From positions 1,688,163-1,752,162 of the forward strand of contig OZ023210.1 in assembly GCA_963995525.1 (NCBI GenBank): DNA of 64,000 nt, read 5' to 3'. The stretch comes from Escarpia spicata. Taxonomy: Eukaryota > Annelida > Polychaeta > Sabellida > Siboglinidae. The notes below the pieces were generated by a model. It was not told the DNA's origin. It did no database searches and saw only the letters and a program-made list of their open reading frames with translations. The position numbers and the translations under genes were made by a program. Below, piece by piece: positions 50,091 to 62,452 of this stretch; position 1 is the first letter of the stretch; each line of letters begins with the position of its first letter.

Positions 50091-51535
50091 AGAGAGCGTT
50101 GTTTGGTGTCGCATTTGCGTCTCCACATCGCCGTGACTCTTATCAAAGTTGGGATGGCTGATGTCACGGTGGTGGCTTCTCCGGACAATAGCATGTTTAC
50201 ATACAAAATAACTGTCTTTTCTATGGGCTTCAGTTGAAACCGATTGTAACACTGGCATGTCAGTCTGGCAACAAGTGGAAATACATTAAAATATATTATC
50301 AACAAAAATGCTTTTGCCTCAGCAATGGATATTACGAGGATACAGAAGAGGTTGTCTTTACTAGTAATTGTTCCGACAGCTTTGTATAGCGAGTCTTCAA
50401 GACTAAATAGCCAATATTTTCTTTAACATATTGGAATTGTTTACTGTTTGAAAATGCATCCCGAATCACCAAAGCGGAAGCAACTATCACGTACACTTCA
50501 CTCGCTTCACTCTTGTGTTTGTTGAATATATATCGTATGCATCGTGGAGGAAATACTCTAGCGAGACAGACACGGTGGAGCGACACTCTGGTTTGCAACC
50601 CATTGTCCCGAGCCATCATTGCACAGACCGTAATTACGCCTGCTATGTCTTACATTTCAACGATGCAATGCACTTAATTAACTACTGCAGATTCTGTACA
50701 AACAACAAGACTGACTCACAACTGTAATTAATGCAAGTTTCACTACTGGGAATTTGAATAAAACATGCGTGCGTCGTCACTAACGCCAATCGGAACATAA
50801 CATATTATCGCCGTGCTTTAGGTGAAACAGAACGGTTTAGCATCACGATAGAATCAAATCACTGGCCTTCGGGGATGCAACAGTAGGCACGATGGCGCGT
50901 GTCTCACTTGTGGCTTATCTCTAATTGGGTTTCATGATCAAGTGTGTACGACCCGGTTAGCAATCTGTTTTGTGCAAACAATTTCCAGCCGCCATGGCAA
51001 TCACGCAAATGCAGGTATTACAGTTTGCTGCGAATTGTACTGCAATGCCAGAGGCGATTTTTGCAATTATCGGAAAACCGCGCCTGTATGAGACCCATCA
51101 GAACCGACACAAAGGTCATAATTCGGCCGCAGAAATGTTCAATTTGTTCGATAAAAAACTTGTGAATATATATATATCCATCACCCATGTCAGAGGAATT
51201 GCTGTATGTGCACGGATATTGCACTTAGTTGTCTTTGCAAGCTTGCTTGATATTACCAACTCACGTCATTTGTAAATGGAGATTAGGGCTGCATTACGTT
51301 ATTACTGTGGTAAGTACTTATATATCCTACTTGATCTCACGTGTAGCGTGGGTGAGGGCACAATATCACAAATCGGGAAACGTTGCCACGTGCAACACTT
51401 ATACAATTACACCTTAAGCAAATTCTAACGATAATAAAATAATAATGTTGTCATACGTTTCAGTTTTTCTCAACTTCTGTAAATAATGTAAGCTATTTAC
51501 TGCATGCCTATTCCAGGTATATATTTTTTTAAGTA
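50091..51535. other. Unique sequence, no gene recognised
   Basis: Short frames only, no motif. Confidence 0.4.
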
Positions 51536-51868
51536 AAATAAATAAAGGTAGTTCTTATATAGCGCGATATCCAGTCCTCAGGACTGCTCAAAGCGCTTTA
51601 CACTTTACTCCCTGGCAAACCTGTTCAATCTAACACCATCTTGACTTCTCTGGGAAGCATTCAGCCACGCTGCAATTAATGCGCGAAGACTGTTCGTACA
51701 CATATATCCACCACTGTCTATAGCCAGGTACTTATTCATACAGCTGAGTGAACTGAAGCAACGTAGAGTAAACGAATTTGCTCAAGGTTCGGCACCGCCG
51801 CACAGGATTCGAACCCGCATTTTCTCAGTCGAGAGACCGGAGCTCTTACCGCTGCGCTATTGCACTTA
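51536..51868 (-). mobile_element. tRNA-derived SINE, apparently full length
   Basis: On the minus strand the 5' end carries an RNA polymerase III A box (TAGCGCAGCGGTAAGAGC, 51859-51842) and a B box (GGGTTCGAATCC, 51816-51805) at tRNA-like spacing. A body of about 200 bp and a LINE-like 3' end (GTAAAGCGCTTTGAGC, then GCGCTATATAAGAACTA) follow, with an A/T-rich tail (AAATAAATAAA class) at 51536-51545. Fragments of the same family lie at 62998-63172 and 9366-9432. Confidence 0.85.
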
Positions 51869-51888
51869 ACGTGTTGCATGTGTGGTGT

Positions 51889-52042
51889 ATTAGTTAATGT
51901 GTGGTGTATTAGTTAATGTGTGGTGTATTAGTTAATGTGTGGTGTATTAGTTAATGTGTGCTGTATTAGTTAATGTGTGCTGTATTAGTTAATGTGTGCT
52001 GTATTAGTTAATATGTGCTGTATTAGTTAATGTGTGCTGTAT
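51889..52042. repeat. 19-bp tandem repeat, about 8 units
   Basis: The unit is TGTGTGGTGTATTAGTTAA. The first copies have GG and the later ones GC at one position, which marks two expansion steps. Confidence 0.94.
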
Positions 52043-52410
52043 TCGTAAACTGTAGAAAAGCAAATTTTCTCCAATTTGTTGTTGCCTATAACATTTAATA
52101 CAAGATATTGAACAATCTGCCTGTGAGGTGTAACGCTAGGCATGCACATGTTTGCTACGGCTAATGTTAACTCATATAAATGTGTGATCAGAAAGGCTAG
52201 TTTTGGCATAATGGTTAGGATTGACGTGGCTCTGAATCCCATTATTCAGAACAATACATGTAACTGAACGTTGTTAACACATTTTCTTGTGTAGCATCAA
52301 AAATGGAACCGGTTAGGTCTTACAGAATGCAAAATGTAATTAATCGTCACACACCAAATAAAATTTGATGTGGCAGAAGCAAATGGTAGAATAGTTTGTG
52401 GCATATACTC
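52043..52410. other. Unique sequence, no gene recognised
   Basis: Nothing identifiable. Confidence 0.4.
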
Positions 52411-52773
52411 TTAAAGTTGCATTTTGAAAAAATTATTAAATCGTCCATCTTTTGTATACAAATTTCCAGTGAATCAACTTGCCCCGGACACTACGTGTCA
52501 CTTGCCTCAACTCCGAGTGCTCGTTTTTCACGTACTATGCAATTTTAAGTAATATAGTGTAACGGCCCAAAATACGAACGATTATATCAGCGAGTCATAC
52601 TTTTATTATTCCGACCGGTAATTTTTAAAAGCAGAATTGATCAAATAACACATCAAGCGCCAAAGAGACATATCGTATGGTAGCCATTATGATCAAATAA
52701 GTCAATGTTCTTAGTACTGTTCACTTATTTCAAAACGATTAAAATAGTATTTTTACTCAAAATGCAACTTTAA
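52411..52773 (+). mobile_element. TTAA-flanked MITE, solo copy
   Basis: Starts TTAAAGTTGCATTTTGA and ends with its inverted complement TCAAAATGCAACTTTAA, so the 13-bp terminal repeats are exact and bounded by TTAA. The internal landmarks CACGTACTATGCAATTTTAAG, ACCGGTAATTTT and TCAAATAACACATCAA match the copies in the 30-33 kb foldback arms. It has no coding capacity. Confidence 0.78.
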
Positions 52774-53399
52774 GCCACCTGGTGTCTTTGCACTGCAACC
52801 TGGTGTTACATTGTGAATTAATCTTCACTACAAGCCCCTCGGTGCAAGGTATTCACAGTTCAAGGAATCCTCCATATCCTAAGTGAAATCTTGACCTGAC
52901 GGTACCTATCCTCTTTTATCTATATCATATATATATATATAGTTTGGTCTGTTTTGTTACCTCCCATCACCTCGTTTCCACCCATTTATTTTTATTAACA
53001 GTTGTTCGCTAGGTAATCGTCGAAAGACTCATTCTTCACTTCCTTTCTGGCACCTACATTAGGGCTACCGTCAGGATTTACTTAAAACTACACTATATCT
53101 ACGTGGCATGGCCTAAGTGAATACAACAACATTAATACCAATATGCAAAGTGCGCACATGTTTATTACGCTATTGTCTGTATAAGAAGCCATCAATGTCA
53201 ATGCAGTCTTTATAAAATTCATCATCTCATACAATTTAGCATTACTTATTATTGTCCGCACACTATCGGTAGAAGGCGACATTTCCGCTATATCCGGTAC
53301 AGTGCGAGGGGCGTCTGGGACAGAATACAAGAAGATAGCACCGTCCCACTAACGTACCCTGCTTAAGTCCCGACCTTGCGGAACACTACCTAATGCGGT
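52774..53399. other. Unique sequence upstream of the promoter-like region
   Basis: A short (AT)n run lies at 52925-52941. No gene is seen. Confidence 0.4.
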
Positions 53400-53820
53400 G
53401 TGTCCGGTCTTTCGTGCGTTGGTCCATCGCGTAGACCGGCCGCTGCCTCGCCCTGCTGCTATAGACAGCCAGATAACAGCGCCGAAGACGACCTAGTCAG
53501 TCTACGCCGCGCGATTAGCGGGCCGCGAACCCAGCGTCGTCTACTTTTACTCGCCGCTTGGTGAGTCTTAATTATGACGGCATCTGTATGAAACATCGGG
53601 CGAGCGACACTGATCTGAGAGAGAGCCTCCGTCAATCGGAAGCGCTATTGGCCATCGACGCTGAAGAGGAGGAGTTGATGGGGCAGGTAGCGATCGGAGT
53701 CGGTCTGTTGGGGATAGCGTCTAGGACTGTGTTCGAAGTTGTTGATAGGAAGGTTGAGCGCACCAGATGTAGCCGTTTTTTGTGGCGAGATTATGATATG
53801 TACGTTGCCGGGAGATAGGG
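53400..53820 (+). other. CpG-rich stretch with a donor-like site and a short unassigned frame
   Basis: This stretch is rich in CpG. A strong donor-like CTTG|GTGAGT is at 53561, as expected for a non-coding first exon. An ATG frame from 53588 to 53818 (76 codons) reads acidic residues (AIDAEEEELMGQ) and then a small hydrophobic stretch (VAIGVGLLGIAS). No family is recognised, and the frame would lie in the intron if the donor is used. It may instead be an independent small gene or the remnant of a transposon ORF. Confidence 0.3.
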
Positions 53821-54153
53821 GCACTACAGATGCGCTCTGTTCCGCTAGCTGATTCTCGTATCTGTAGCGGTGGCAGATGGATGACTTGCAAAAAAAATAC
53901 GTGGAACGTTACGACAGTGGAATTAGATACGTTGATTGGTAGTGCATGTTACGCATGATATATACGTAGGATGTGTATGTGATATGTGGCGAATGTGAAG
54001 TTAGACCTTTGTTTGTGGGAATAATGACTGTTGCGATGGTTGTTCCTTCAGTGTGCTCATGCTGCTGGCGTACTTCGCTTGGCGACCAACGGCGACCAAA
54101 GGCGACCAATGGTTATCAGATGATTTTAAGCCGTGTTTTTATTCCTTTTTCAG

Positions 54154-54185
54154 GTGTATCGAGGGCCGATGTCCAGTGACGACAG
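54154..54185 (+). other. Possible 32-nt untranslated exon
   Basis: It is bounded by a strong acceptor (TTTTTATTCCTTTTTCAG, ending 54153) and a strong donor (GACAG|GTGAGG). Together with the donor at 53561 it could form the 5' leader of the signal-peptide gene. Confidence 0.35.
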
Positions 54186-54356
54186 GTGAGGACAGAACAA
54201 CGTTAATCGTGGTCAACTCCCGCAGACACAGGCCAGACAATCGGCGTTGCTAATTGGAGGTATCGGACAGCGGCGTTGACAATATTGCTGTCGACAGCGA
54301 GTGGGGTCGACGGATTCCTAGCGCGCGTGTCGCACAGCGACAGCCACGAATGCAAT

Positions 54357-54364
54357 TATAAAAT
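54357..54364 (+). promoter_or_regulatory. TATA-box-like sequence upstream of signal-peptide exon
   Basis: TATAAAAT lies about 265 bases before the ATG at 54622, in a locally GC-rich region. It could position a start near 54390. This is an alternative to transcription from 53.4 kb. Confidence 0.35.
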
Positions 54365-54564
54365 ACGTTGCAGCAATTTTGAGCAGATTCTCGGCGGCCG
54401 TGTGAGCGGTTGTTCGCCGCCACGAAGACGTCGGCAGCGGAGCGACTGTGGAGTAGCAGCTAGCGGGCCCGGACTTCACCTAGCACCGAGTGACGGACAT
54501 TCTACGAGGCGCCCACACCGCGTGTTCCCGGAGTTTAGACTACGTCGCACGGATACACGGGGAA

Positions 54565-54615
54565 TGGGGAGGCGAGTCTGCAGATTACGGATTGGATTGG
54601 TCGGAGTTGCGTGAC
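54565..54615 (+). other. Upstream open reading frame
   Basis: ATG at 54565 opens a 16-codon frame that closes with TGA at 54613-54615, seven bases before the signal-peptide ATG. If transcribed from the TATA-like site it would be a uORF able to dampen translation. Confidence 0.35.
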
Positions 54616-54621
54616 GACACG

Positions 54622-54676
54622 ATGACAAGACTTGGATTACTCGTTGGACTCTTGTTGTCGCTTCTTCACCTGCCAG
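54622..54676 (+). CDS. First coding exon of a secreted or membrane protein (signal peptide)
   Basis: ATG at 54622 opens MTRLGLLVGLLLSLLHLP: a short positively charged start, then an uninterrupted hydrophobic core of 14 or so residues, the hallmark of a signal peptide. The exon ends after 55 nt with CCAG|GTAAAT, a good donor, leaving a phase-1 intron. Phase-1 introns just after the signal peptide are typical of animal extracellular and receptor genes. Upstream is a GC-rich leader with a TATA-like box and a uORF. No mature-protein exon is recognisable in the remaining 9.3 kb, so the intron is either long or the following exons are too short to see. The product identity is unknown. Confidence 0.65.
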
Positions 54677-55382
54677 GTAAATTACTATTTGTTTCCAAGT
54701 TGACCATTCTGTGAGCTGTCTGTCTATCTTTGTCCCTGTGCTGCTGACCAACGTCTTGCATCTGACGACTTCGTTTTGATGCATTAGGCGCCTCTTGCAT
54801 ACGAAAACATCATTTGAAAAGTTCCTGAATGAACGAATACATTCGCTTATACAGGTAAATGTGGTATATTCATAACGCTAAAAATCACATGCGCAATTTG
54901 TTCAAACATCTTCGTCGCTTGTACTAGACTGCTGCATGAACCGCGTCTGTCGCGGTCACACGGACAACTGACATCGTGAGGAGGTGAGGGCGTGCATGCT
55001 AGGAGTGTCCTCGTACAGCTTGCCGTCTTATTCAGAAAGAACTCGCTTTCGACAGGGTGTATCACGTCTGTCTTGCCATGACGGTCTGTAAAACTGTAAC
55101 ATATGGTCTCTTCCGTTATTAAGGGATCTCTTTAATGTTTAGAAGCAGTAGCCGATCATCAATATAGGAATGTTGCTTTTAGTTGACATATGATTGATAC
55201 TGATACTTTATGTTGATGGTGCGAGGGTAAACAAGAGGAGGAGGGGAGCGGTGAGAGTTAGAGGAGGGAAATGAGAACACCCACACAATAGCTATGATGA
55301 TTTATTACTACTGGGAAAGAGAGAAAACAGTAGAAGAATTATAAAGATGAAGAATAATTTATTGACCTTCGCAGGGAAAAGT
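54677..55382. other. Probable intron, no further exon seen
   Basis: Only short frames are present. Confidence 0.4.
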
Positions 55383-55767
<385 letters not shown>

Positions 55768-55795
55768 GTGTGCATGCGTGCATGCGTGCATGCGT

Positions 55796-57022
55796 GTCTG
55801 TGTAAACGTAATACATTTTATCAAATCTGGTTTTACTGCTTACAGTAACATGTTAACGACGTTATGCCAACACAACACAATATAGGGAAACAACTAACTT
55901 GGTATTCTAGTATTACACTAACTATTGCGTATCTATTTCGAAAGTAAACCAGCAGACCTCTGTGCAAAGTCACCGATATATCCGTCTGCGCTTGTAGACG
56001 CAGTAATGCGAACCGCAGACACTTAAAGACTTGCACACGCCGACTTCGCAGTGCATATAGGCTTTGGCTATCTCATCTGTTCACGCAATGCATGCTCTAT
56101 CTTGGCATTCTCCGTTGCTCTGTGTGGGCCTCGTGTCCACCGGAGCATCCTTTGCCGTGGTTCTACGCTGGAACCGTTGGCACAGCACGCGGCGCGGGAC
56201 ATCGACACAGGCAATTACAGCGAGAACATAAAGCAGTTACAGACCATATCTCTCACCAATAAACGGTGCCGTCTGACATGTTATGCGCTGGTTCGCCGAG
56301 CCTCATGGCAAACCAATGAACTGTAACGGAGCGAGCGGTCTGGCTGTGTTTGAGTTACCGCAGACAACCCATGCCGCGCCCTCGCGATCACACCCGCGTG
56401 TTGAAACGGTCTGATTATTGGTGTATCAATACATCGAACTATCGATGTATCGTAATAGGCGACGATGGACAATGTTTTACTATCGATATCACAGTAAATT
56501 AATTGTAATCATAGAAGTTATCACTGATAAAACACTGAACTATCGGCAGTAGGTATAATGAACGTTGGTAAAAGAAAACATGACGGGCATTTATGCGACG
56601 GTAACGGTTTTTTCAAGTGTATTATTTTAATTATCTTTGTATGTCGTCATAACATAAACAAATATCGATCAGAGCAGCGTCTTTCACGTATTCTCCATTG
56701 AATTAACTGTTTCCGGGGCCACGCAATGGATTGGAATGCGAACTGTAGGAATGCATAGAATGTGTAGATTTACCAAACAGAGATGTGCAGAAATCAATTA
56801 AACTTAATTTAATAACTTTTTGGCTGCATTCGCAAAACATTCATGATAACAGTAGACACATTATTAATCAATCACTTTGTAAATACCAGTCGGATTGACA
56901 TTCTAGAACGTCATAAACATGACAAAATACATTCGCTGCACCACATTGTACCAAACCAATGGAGTAACTGTTTTAATTAAAGGCAGACAACGATCCAGTA
57001 AAGTGAAAGACAATCATCGGTC
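55796..57022. other. Unique sequence, no gene recognised
   Basis: A plus-strand frame at 56051-56326 has no recognised domain. Confidence 0.4.
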
Positions 57023-58706
57023 TCCTTATCCAGTCTCAGTGGTCGATGTGTTAATGATAATGATAATGATTATCCAGCGTCACTGGTCGATGTGTTAGTG
57101 GCAATGATCCTGCTTATCCAGTGTCACTGGTCGATATGTTGGTGGCAATGATCCTGCTTGTCCAGCCTCACTGGTCGATGTCTTAGTGGCAATGGTCCTG
57201 TTTGTCCAACCTCAGTGGTCGATGTCTTAGTGGCAATGATCCTGCTTGTCCAGCCTCAATGGTCGATGTGTTGGTGGCAATGATCCTGTTTATACATCGA
57301 CACTGGTCAATGTGTTAGTGGCAATGATCCTGCTTATCCAGTGTCACTGGTCGATGTGTTAGTGGCAATGATCCTGCTTATCCAGCGTCACTGGTCGATG
57401 TGTTAGTGGCAATGGTCCTGCTTGTCCAGTCACAATGGCCGATGTGTTAGTGGCAATGATTCTGCTTTCCCAATGTCACTGGTCGATGTACTAATGGCAA
57501 TGATCCTGCTTCTCCAGATTCAATGGTCGATGTGTTAGTGGAAATGATCCTGCTTGTCCAGCCACAATGGTCGATGTCTTAGTGGCAATGATCCGGCTTG
57601 TCCAGCCTCAATGGTCGATGTGTTGCTGGCAATGATCTTGCTTGTCCAGCCTCAACGGTCGATGCGCTGGTGGCAATGATCCTGCTTGTCCAGCCTCAAT
57701 GGTCGATGTCTTAGTGGCAATGGTCCTGTTTGTCCAGGCTCAATGGTCGATGTGTTAGTGGCAATGATCCTGCTTGTCCAGTGTCACTGGTCGATGTGTT
57801 AGTGGCAATGATCCTGCTTGTCCAGTCACAATGGTCGATGTGCTTTTGGCAATGATCCTGCTTATCCAGCGTCCCTGGTCGATGTGTTAATGGCAATGAT
57901 CCTGCCCGTCCAGCCTCAATGGTTGATGTGTTGGTGGCAATGATCCTGCTCGTCCAGCCTCAATGGTCGATGTGTTGGTGGCAATGATCCTGCTCGTCCA
58001 GCCTCAATGGTTGATGTGTTAGTGGCAATGATCCTGCTCGTCCAGCCTCAATGGTTGATGTGTTGGTGGCAATGATCCTGCTTGTCCAGTGTCACTGGTC
58101 GATGTGTTAGTGGCGATGATCCTGCTTACCCAGCGTCCCTGGTTGATGTGTTAATGGCAATGAACCTGCTCGTCCAGCTTCAATGGTTGATATGTTGGTG
58201 GCAATGATATTGTTTGTCCAGCCTCAATGGTTGATGTGTTAGTGGCAATGATCCTGCTTGTCCAGTCACAATGGTCGATGTGCTATTGGCAATGATCCTG
58301 CTTATCCAGCGTCCCTGGTCGATGTGTTAATGGCAATGATCCTGCTCGTCCAGCCTCAATGGTTGATGTGTTGGTGGCAATGATCCTGCTCGTCCAGCCT
58401 CAATGGTCGATGTGTTGGTGGCAATGATCCTGCTCGTCCAGCCTCAATGGTTGATGTGTTAGTGGCAATGATCCTGCTCGTCCAGCCTCAATGGTTGATG
58501 TGTTGGTGGCAATGATCCTGCTTGTCCAGTGTCACTGGTCGATGTGTTAGTGGCAATGATCCTGCTTACCCAGCGTCCCTGGTTGATGTGTTAATGGCAA
58601 TGATCCTGCTCGTCCAGCCTCAATGGTTGATATGTTGGTGGCAATGATATTGTTTGTCCAGCCTCAATGGTTGATGTGTTGGTGGCAATGATCCTGCTTG
58701 TACAAG
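57023..58706. repeat. 44-bp minisatellite, about 38 units, with a duplicated 440-bp block
   Basis: The unit is built from GTCGATGTGTTAGTGGCAAT and GATCCTGCTTGTCCAG plus CCTCAATG or TGTCACTG. A block of ten units at about 57820-58259 is repeated almost exactly at about 58260-58699 (offset 440). Marker variants such as CCAGTCACAATGG and CCAGCGTCCCTGG recur at the same places. Open frames are short and broken. Confidence 0.96.
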
Positions 58707-59381
58707 TACAACGTGTGGCGTTGTCGCCGTTCATTGTCTTACGTACAATGTTGTTCGTGGCCCACCGTCAGCAGCCGTCTCTTATCCATTCATCTCCCAA
58801 GCTGTTTTGTTACAACTGTTGATGTTTATCGGTGTTCTTAAGACGGACGTTGAACAATCGCCCCTATGGCCATTTGTTTCTCAATTGTTTCTAGTATGAT
58901 TTCTCGTGCAAATATATTTTGTAAGACAAGTAATGAAAGATAAACTTGCCTACTTGGGGCCTAGCCCGTCCACTTCGTGATCTTGTGTATGATCTACAAG
59001 TGACGCAGTGTTGTCTTTAGCTGCCTCATACTTTCCAGTATCCTGCTTTTCTTCAGTTATGACTTGTTTCTATGCGATTTGTTGTAATTTATTTACACTT
59101 TCCTTGGCAAGTCCTATATTTAATGTTTCCACTCGAGTCTTGAAAACGCCGAATACAAGTTTGCGGAGTGTTTTTATTTGGCATCGTGTGATCACGTCAC
59201 ACGACGTCGATGGTGCAACGCTGTGTCGACGTCAGTGCCGGCGATGTCGGACACGTACAGACTGACACGAACGTTCTATTCGACAGGCAATCAATACGCT
59301 GTTATTATGACGCTTGTGCTGTCGACGTATGCAAGCAAATATGTTTAGAGAAGGCATGTTTTATATGGATTGGTTTCACAG
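58707..59381. other. Unique sequence, no gene recognised
   Basis: Short frames only. Confidence 0.4.
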
Positions 59382-59520
<139 letters not shown>

Positions 59521-59697
59521 ATGCGAACTCAGCTGATGTATTGCTTGAGCTATGCCTTTGAGGGACACGTGGAAGGGAAATTCACGTTCTGATAGAGTGC
59601 AAGTATATAAATCGTTACATGTCAGGTCATTCGTGCGTTGCGTCTTCTTTTTATGTCACATATCACCCTGGACCAACCGAGAAAGTGTGTGGGGGGA

Positions 59698-59750
59698 TGC
59701 GTGCATGCGTGCATGCGTGCATGCGTGCATGCGTGAGTGCGTGCGTGTGT
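59698..59750. repeat. (GCAT/GCGT)n short tandem repeat
   Basis: Five GTGCATGC units, then GCGTGCGTGTG. Confidence 0.9.
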
Positions 59751-60859
59751 GCACGCCTGGATATTATATACAGCGCTCGCATAATAGCTTATTGTGATAC
59801 CGAAACTGTTTGTGCAATCTGAAACCGAATCGAGCGCCGTTTGTGGACGACAACTTATAAAGGAGAGATTTCTTAGCTTGTCATCTTGCATGCCGTTATG
59901 ACATCTAGGAGAAAGTTCTCTCTACGAGGTTTGTCAGCATGAATCCACAAGGAATGATAGCGTTTGTACCAGAGGGCCACGATAATGCCACGATAATGCA
60001 TCGCGTCTTATTTAATGCCAGCTTATTACCAGGCTTATTATTATCCTTAACCCAATGTAGATCCTAATCCAGACCAAAGTCAAAAGTACAATTCTTATGT
60101 TTATTTAGCCTTAATAATGTTGTTATTGTCATGGCGAAACGCAACATTGCAAAAGATTCTGCTTATTCCGGAATTGAAGCCATACAGGGGTAAACAGAAA
60201 GTCGTGCATATAATGATGGGCCACTGGCAGTGTCAGTCCGGGAGGCCATCCATCATTGTACTCGCCGGCGGACGGTGACCGGCCGTATCTGATGGCAATA
60301 AACCAACATTCCGACATGTTTATCGCGGCAGGTAGACCTGTACCATACGGCGCCCGACTGATGCCACGGAACCACCGCTGTAGATCATATCGCACTGTTG
60401 ATGCTAACATCGGTGGCCGTGTTAAAGAGGCCCAGTTATTTCTAGTTTTTAATTAATTAGTTAATACAATGTTCTTAATACTATACTAAATATGTTGAAG
60501 GTATACTGCCCGCAAAATTGTATTCAGGAAGTTCGTAAAAACGTTCGCAGTTTGGAAGGCACGACCCCGAGCAGGTTCAAATATTTAACAAAACATTCAT
60601 TTTCAAAAAAGCTTTAGTGGAAATAGGGCCGAGTCGGGTTGAGTTAACTGCAATACCCTTTGATGTTCAACCATGTCCCATTTTCTCACGTTCAACACAG
60701 TAGTCTTCCTGTTGCAAATTAAAAATTATTACGCCCGCTAATTCCGGGTAGAGGAACTGATTGGCTCCTTTTAATGTCCTGTCTGATTAAAAGAAACATG
60801 GCTCTAAGAGAGCAATGATGACAGTTCGTCAGGGTTACATCAGTCACCCCCCAGGCATT
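59751..60859. other. Unique sequence, no gene recognised
   Basis: Overlapping frames near 60129-60456 on both strands have no recognised domain. Confidence 0.4.
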
Positions 60860-61168
60860 CTAACATAATCAAGAAACCGTTGCCACTACGTAGTCCCTAG
60901 GTACCGCATCAATGCCGCTGTCTTCTCCTTCTATCCCCGAGCAATTCGTATATGGAACATGATCCCATCACAAATCATTGAAATAGAAAACCGCATTGCA
61001 TTTCAAACAGCCATCATGAACCTTCCATTCACCACATCCAATCACCTTAACTGCCTTTAAAGTAAATTATTAATTTAAGCTGCCAACAGCGCATGCGCAG
61101 AAACACCGCAAACTCCTGTGTTAGCACAAGATTGGGCTGTTTGGAGTACATAACCTAAGACCTAAGAC
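60860..61168 (+). mobile_element. LINE 3' end, plus strand (LINE-7)
   Basis: The plus strand reads VPRYRINAAVFSFYPRAIRI, then WNMIPSQI and ENRIAFQTAIMNL, to a stop at 61060. This is the extreme C-terminus of CR1-like ORF2 proteins (pattern FFPRTIRLWNSLP). A short 3' UTR follows and ends in a 7-bp tandem tail, CCTAAGA, repeated at 61155-61168. It is 5'-truncated. Confidence 0.7.
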
Positions 61169-61848
61169 TATTTGGAAAGATTGCCCAACATGTCTTATGG
61201 ATAGGACAGCGGATAAAACTCATTACACAGATATTTAAAAAAAAACACTACACAATTTAACTGCAAGTATGTTCTACCATTAAACATACATGTAACCGTT
61301 TCGCATTCTAGGCATGTGAGTTATGATTAATCAATCGTGCTTTGAAAGGCGCGACAAATGACTGCACTTAGTTCGCATCAAATGCTCTTCCTCAAAGTTC
61401 GTAAATTACAATTGTCTAGATTCTACTTGCGACTGATCCAACACAACAGAAAAGTTTACTGTGCTTTGACCTGTACAGCACCAACTGTCGACAGTGTCAG
61501 AATTCACGTTCGGAGTGACAAAGACTATATTTCATGGAGCATGTTCGTGACATGATACACCGTGGCTGTGAAGTGCTGTCGGCACTCGAACACATGTTTA
61601 TTGCGCTTTTGTGTGCGTGTGTGTCTCCTGCGCGCAATGTAAATTGGTCGCAGCGTCAGATTTCATATCGACAGCGGTGTTTGACTATTAATAAATAAAC
61701 AAACGTTTGACTGCATTATGAAGCGAGGCCGCAGCGCGGTGGTGCTTAACGGAAGCGCGTTCTGCATGCGCCGTTGACTGGTCGGAAACACCAACGTGTT
61801 AAATATCACAGCCGTTCTGGCTTGACAGCTGTGAATGCGTGAACACAG
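61169..61848. other. Unique sequence, no gene recognised
   Basis: Short frames only. Confidence 0.4.
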
Positions 61849-61994
<146 letters not shown>

Positions 61995-62035
61995 CCGGTT
62001 GTTTTATGTATACAACCATGGGCATATTCAGAAAA

Positions 62036-62276
62036 TAAGAGAGGGCGAGAGAGGGGAGGGAGAGGGGTGGGAGACGAGAGGGAGAGGTAGAGGGAGAGGG
62101 AGAGGGAAGGGAGATAGAGGGGAGGGGAGGAAGAGGGAGCAGGGAGGGAGTGGAGGAGGGTATGGGGAAGGGAGAGGGGAGGGAGCGGGAAAGTGGGAGG
62201 GAGGGGAGGAGAGAGAGGGAAATGGAGAGGAGGAGAGAGGGGAGGGTAGGAGGATGAGGGAGGGAGGTAGGTGATA
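62036..62276. repeat. Purine-only GA/GGGA-rich tract
   Basis: About 240 bp of nearly uninterrupted purines (GAGAGGGAGAGG variants) on the plus strand. Polypurine tracts of this kind can form triplex DNA. Confidence 0.9.
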
Positions 62277-62452
62277 TAGTCAGAGGCAAATCGGTAAATA
62301 ATTCCTGATGTGCCCCGCCCTCTCTCCATTCCACAGTGGCTTAAGGAATGACGAAAATAAAGACGACGATGATGTGCTACGACGCTAGCATACACTGGCG
62401 GTGCTGTGTCCAGTGTATTTTTAATTTGCAAACATATACATTTTAGGAAACG

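Noticed and set aside
51799..51868. A tRNA gene
   Set aside because: A and B boxes are present, but the sequence continues into a SINE body and tail with no tRNA acceptor stem closure, and other fragments of the same family exist.
60129..60456. Exon on either strand at 60.1-60.5 kb
   Set aside because: Overlapping frames without motif, splice sites or codon evidence.
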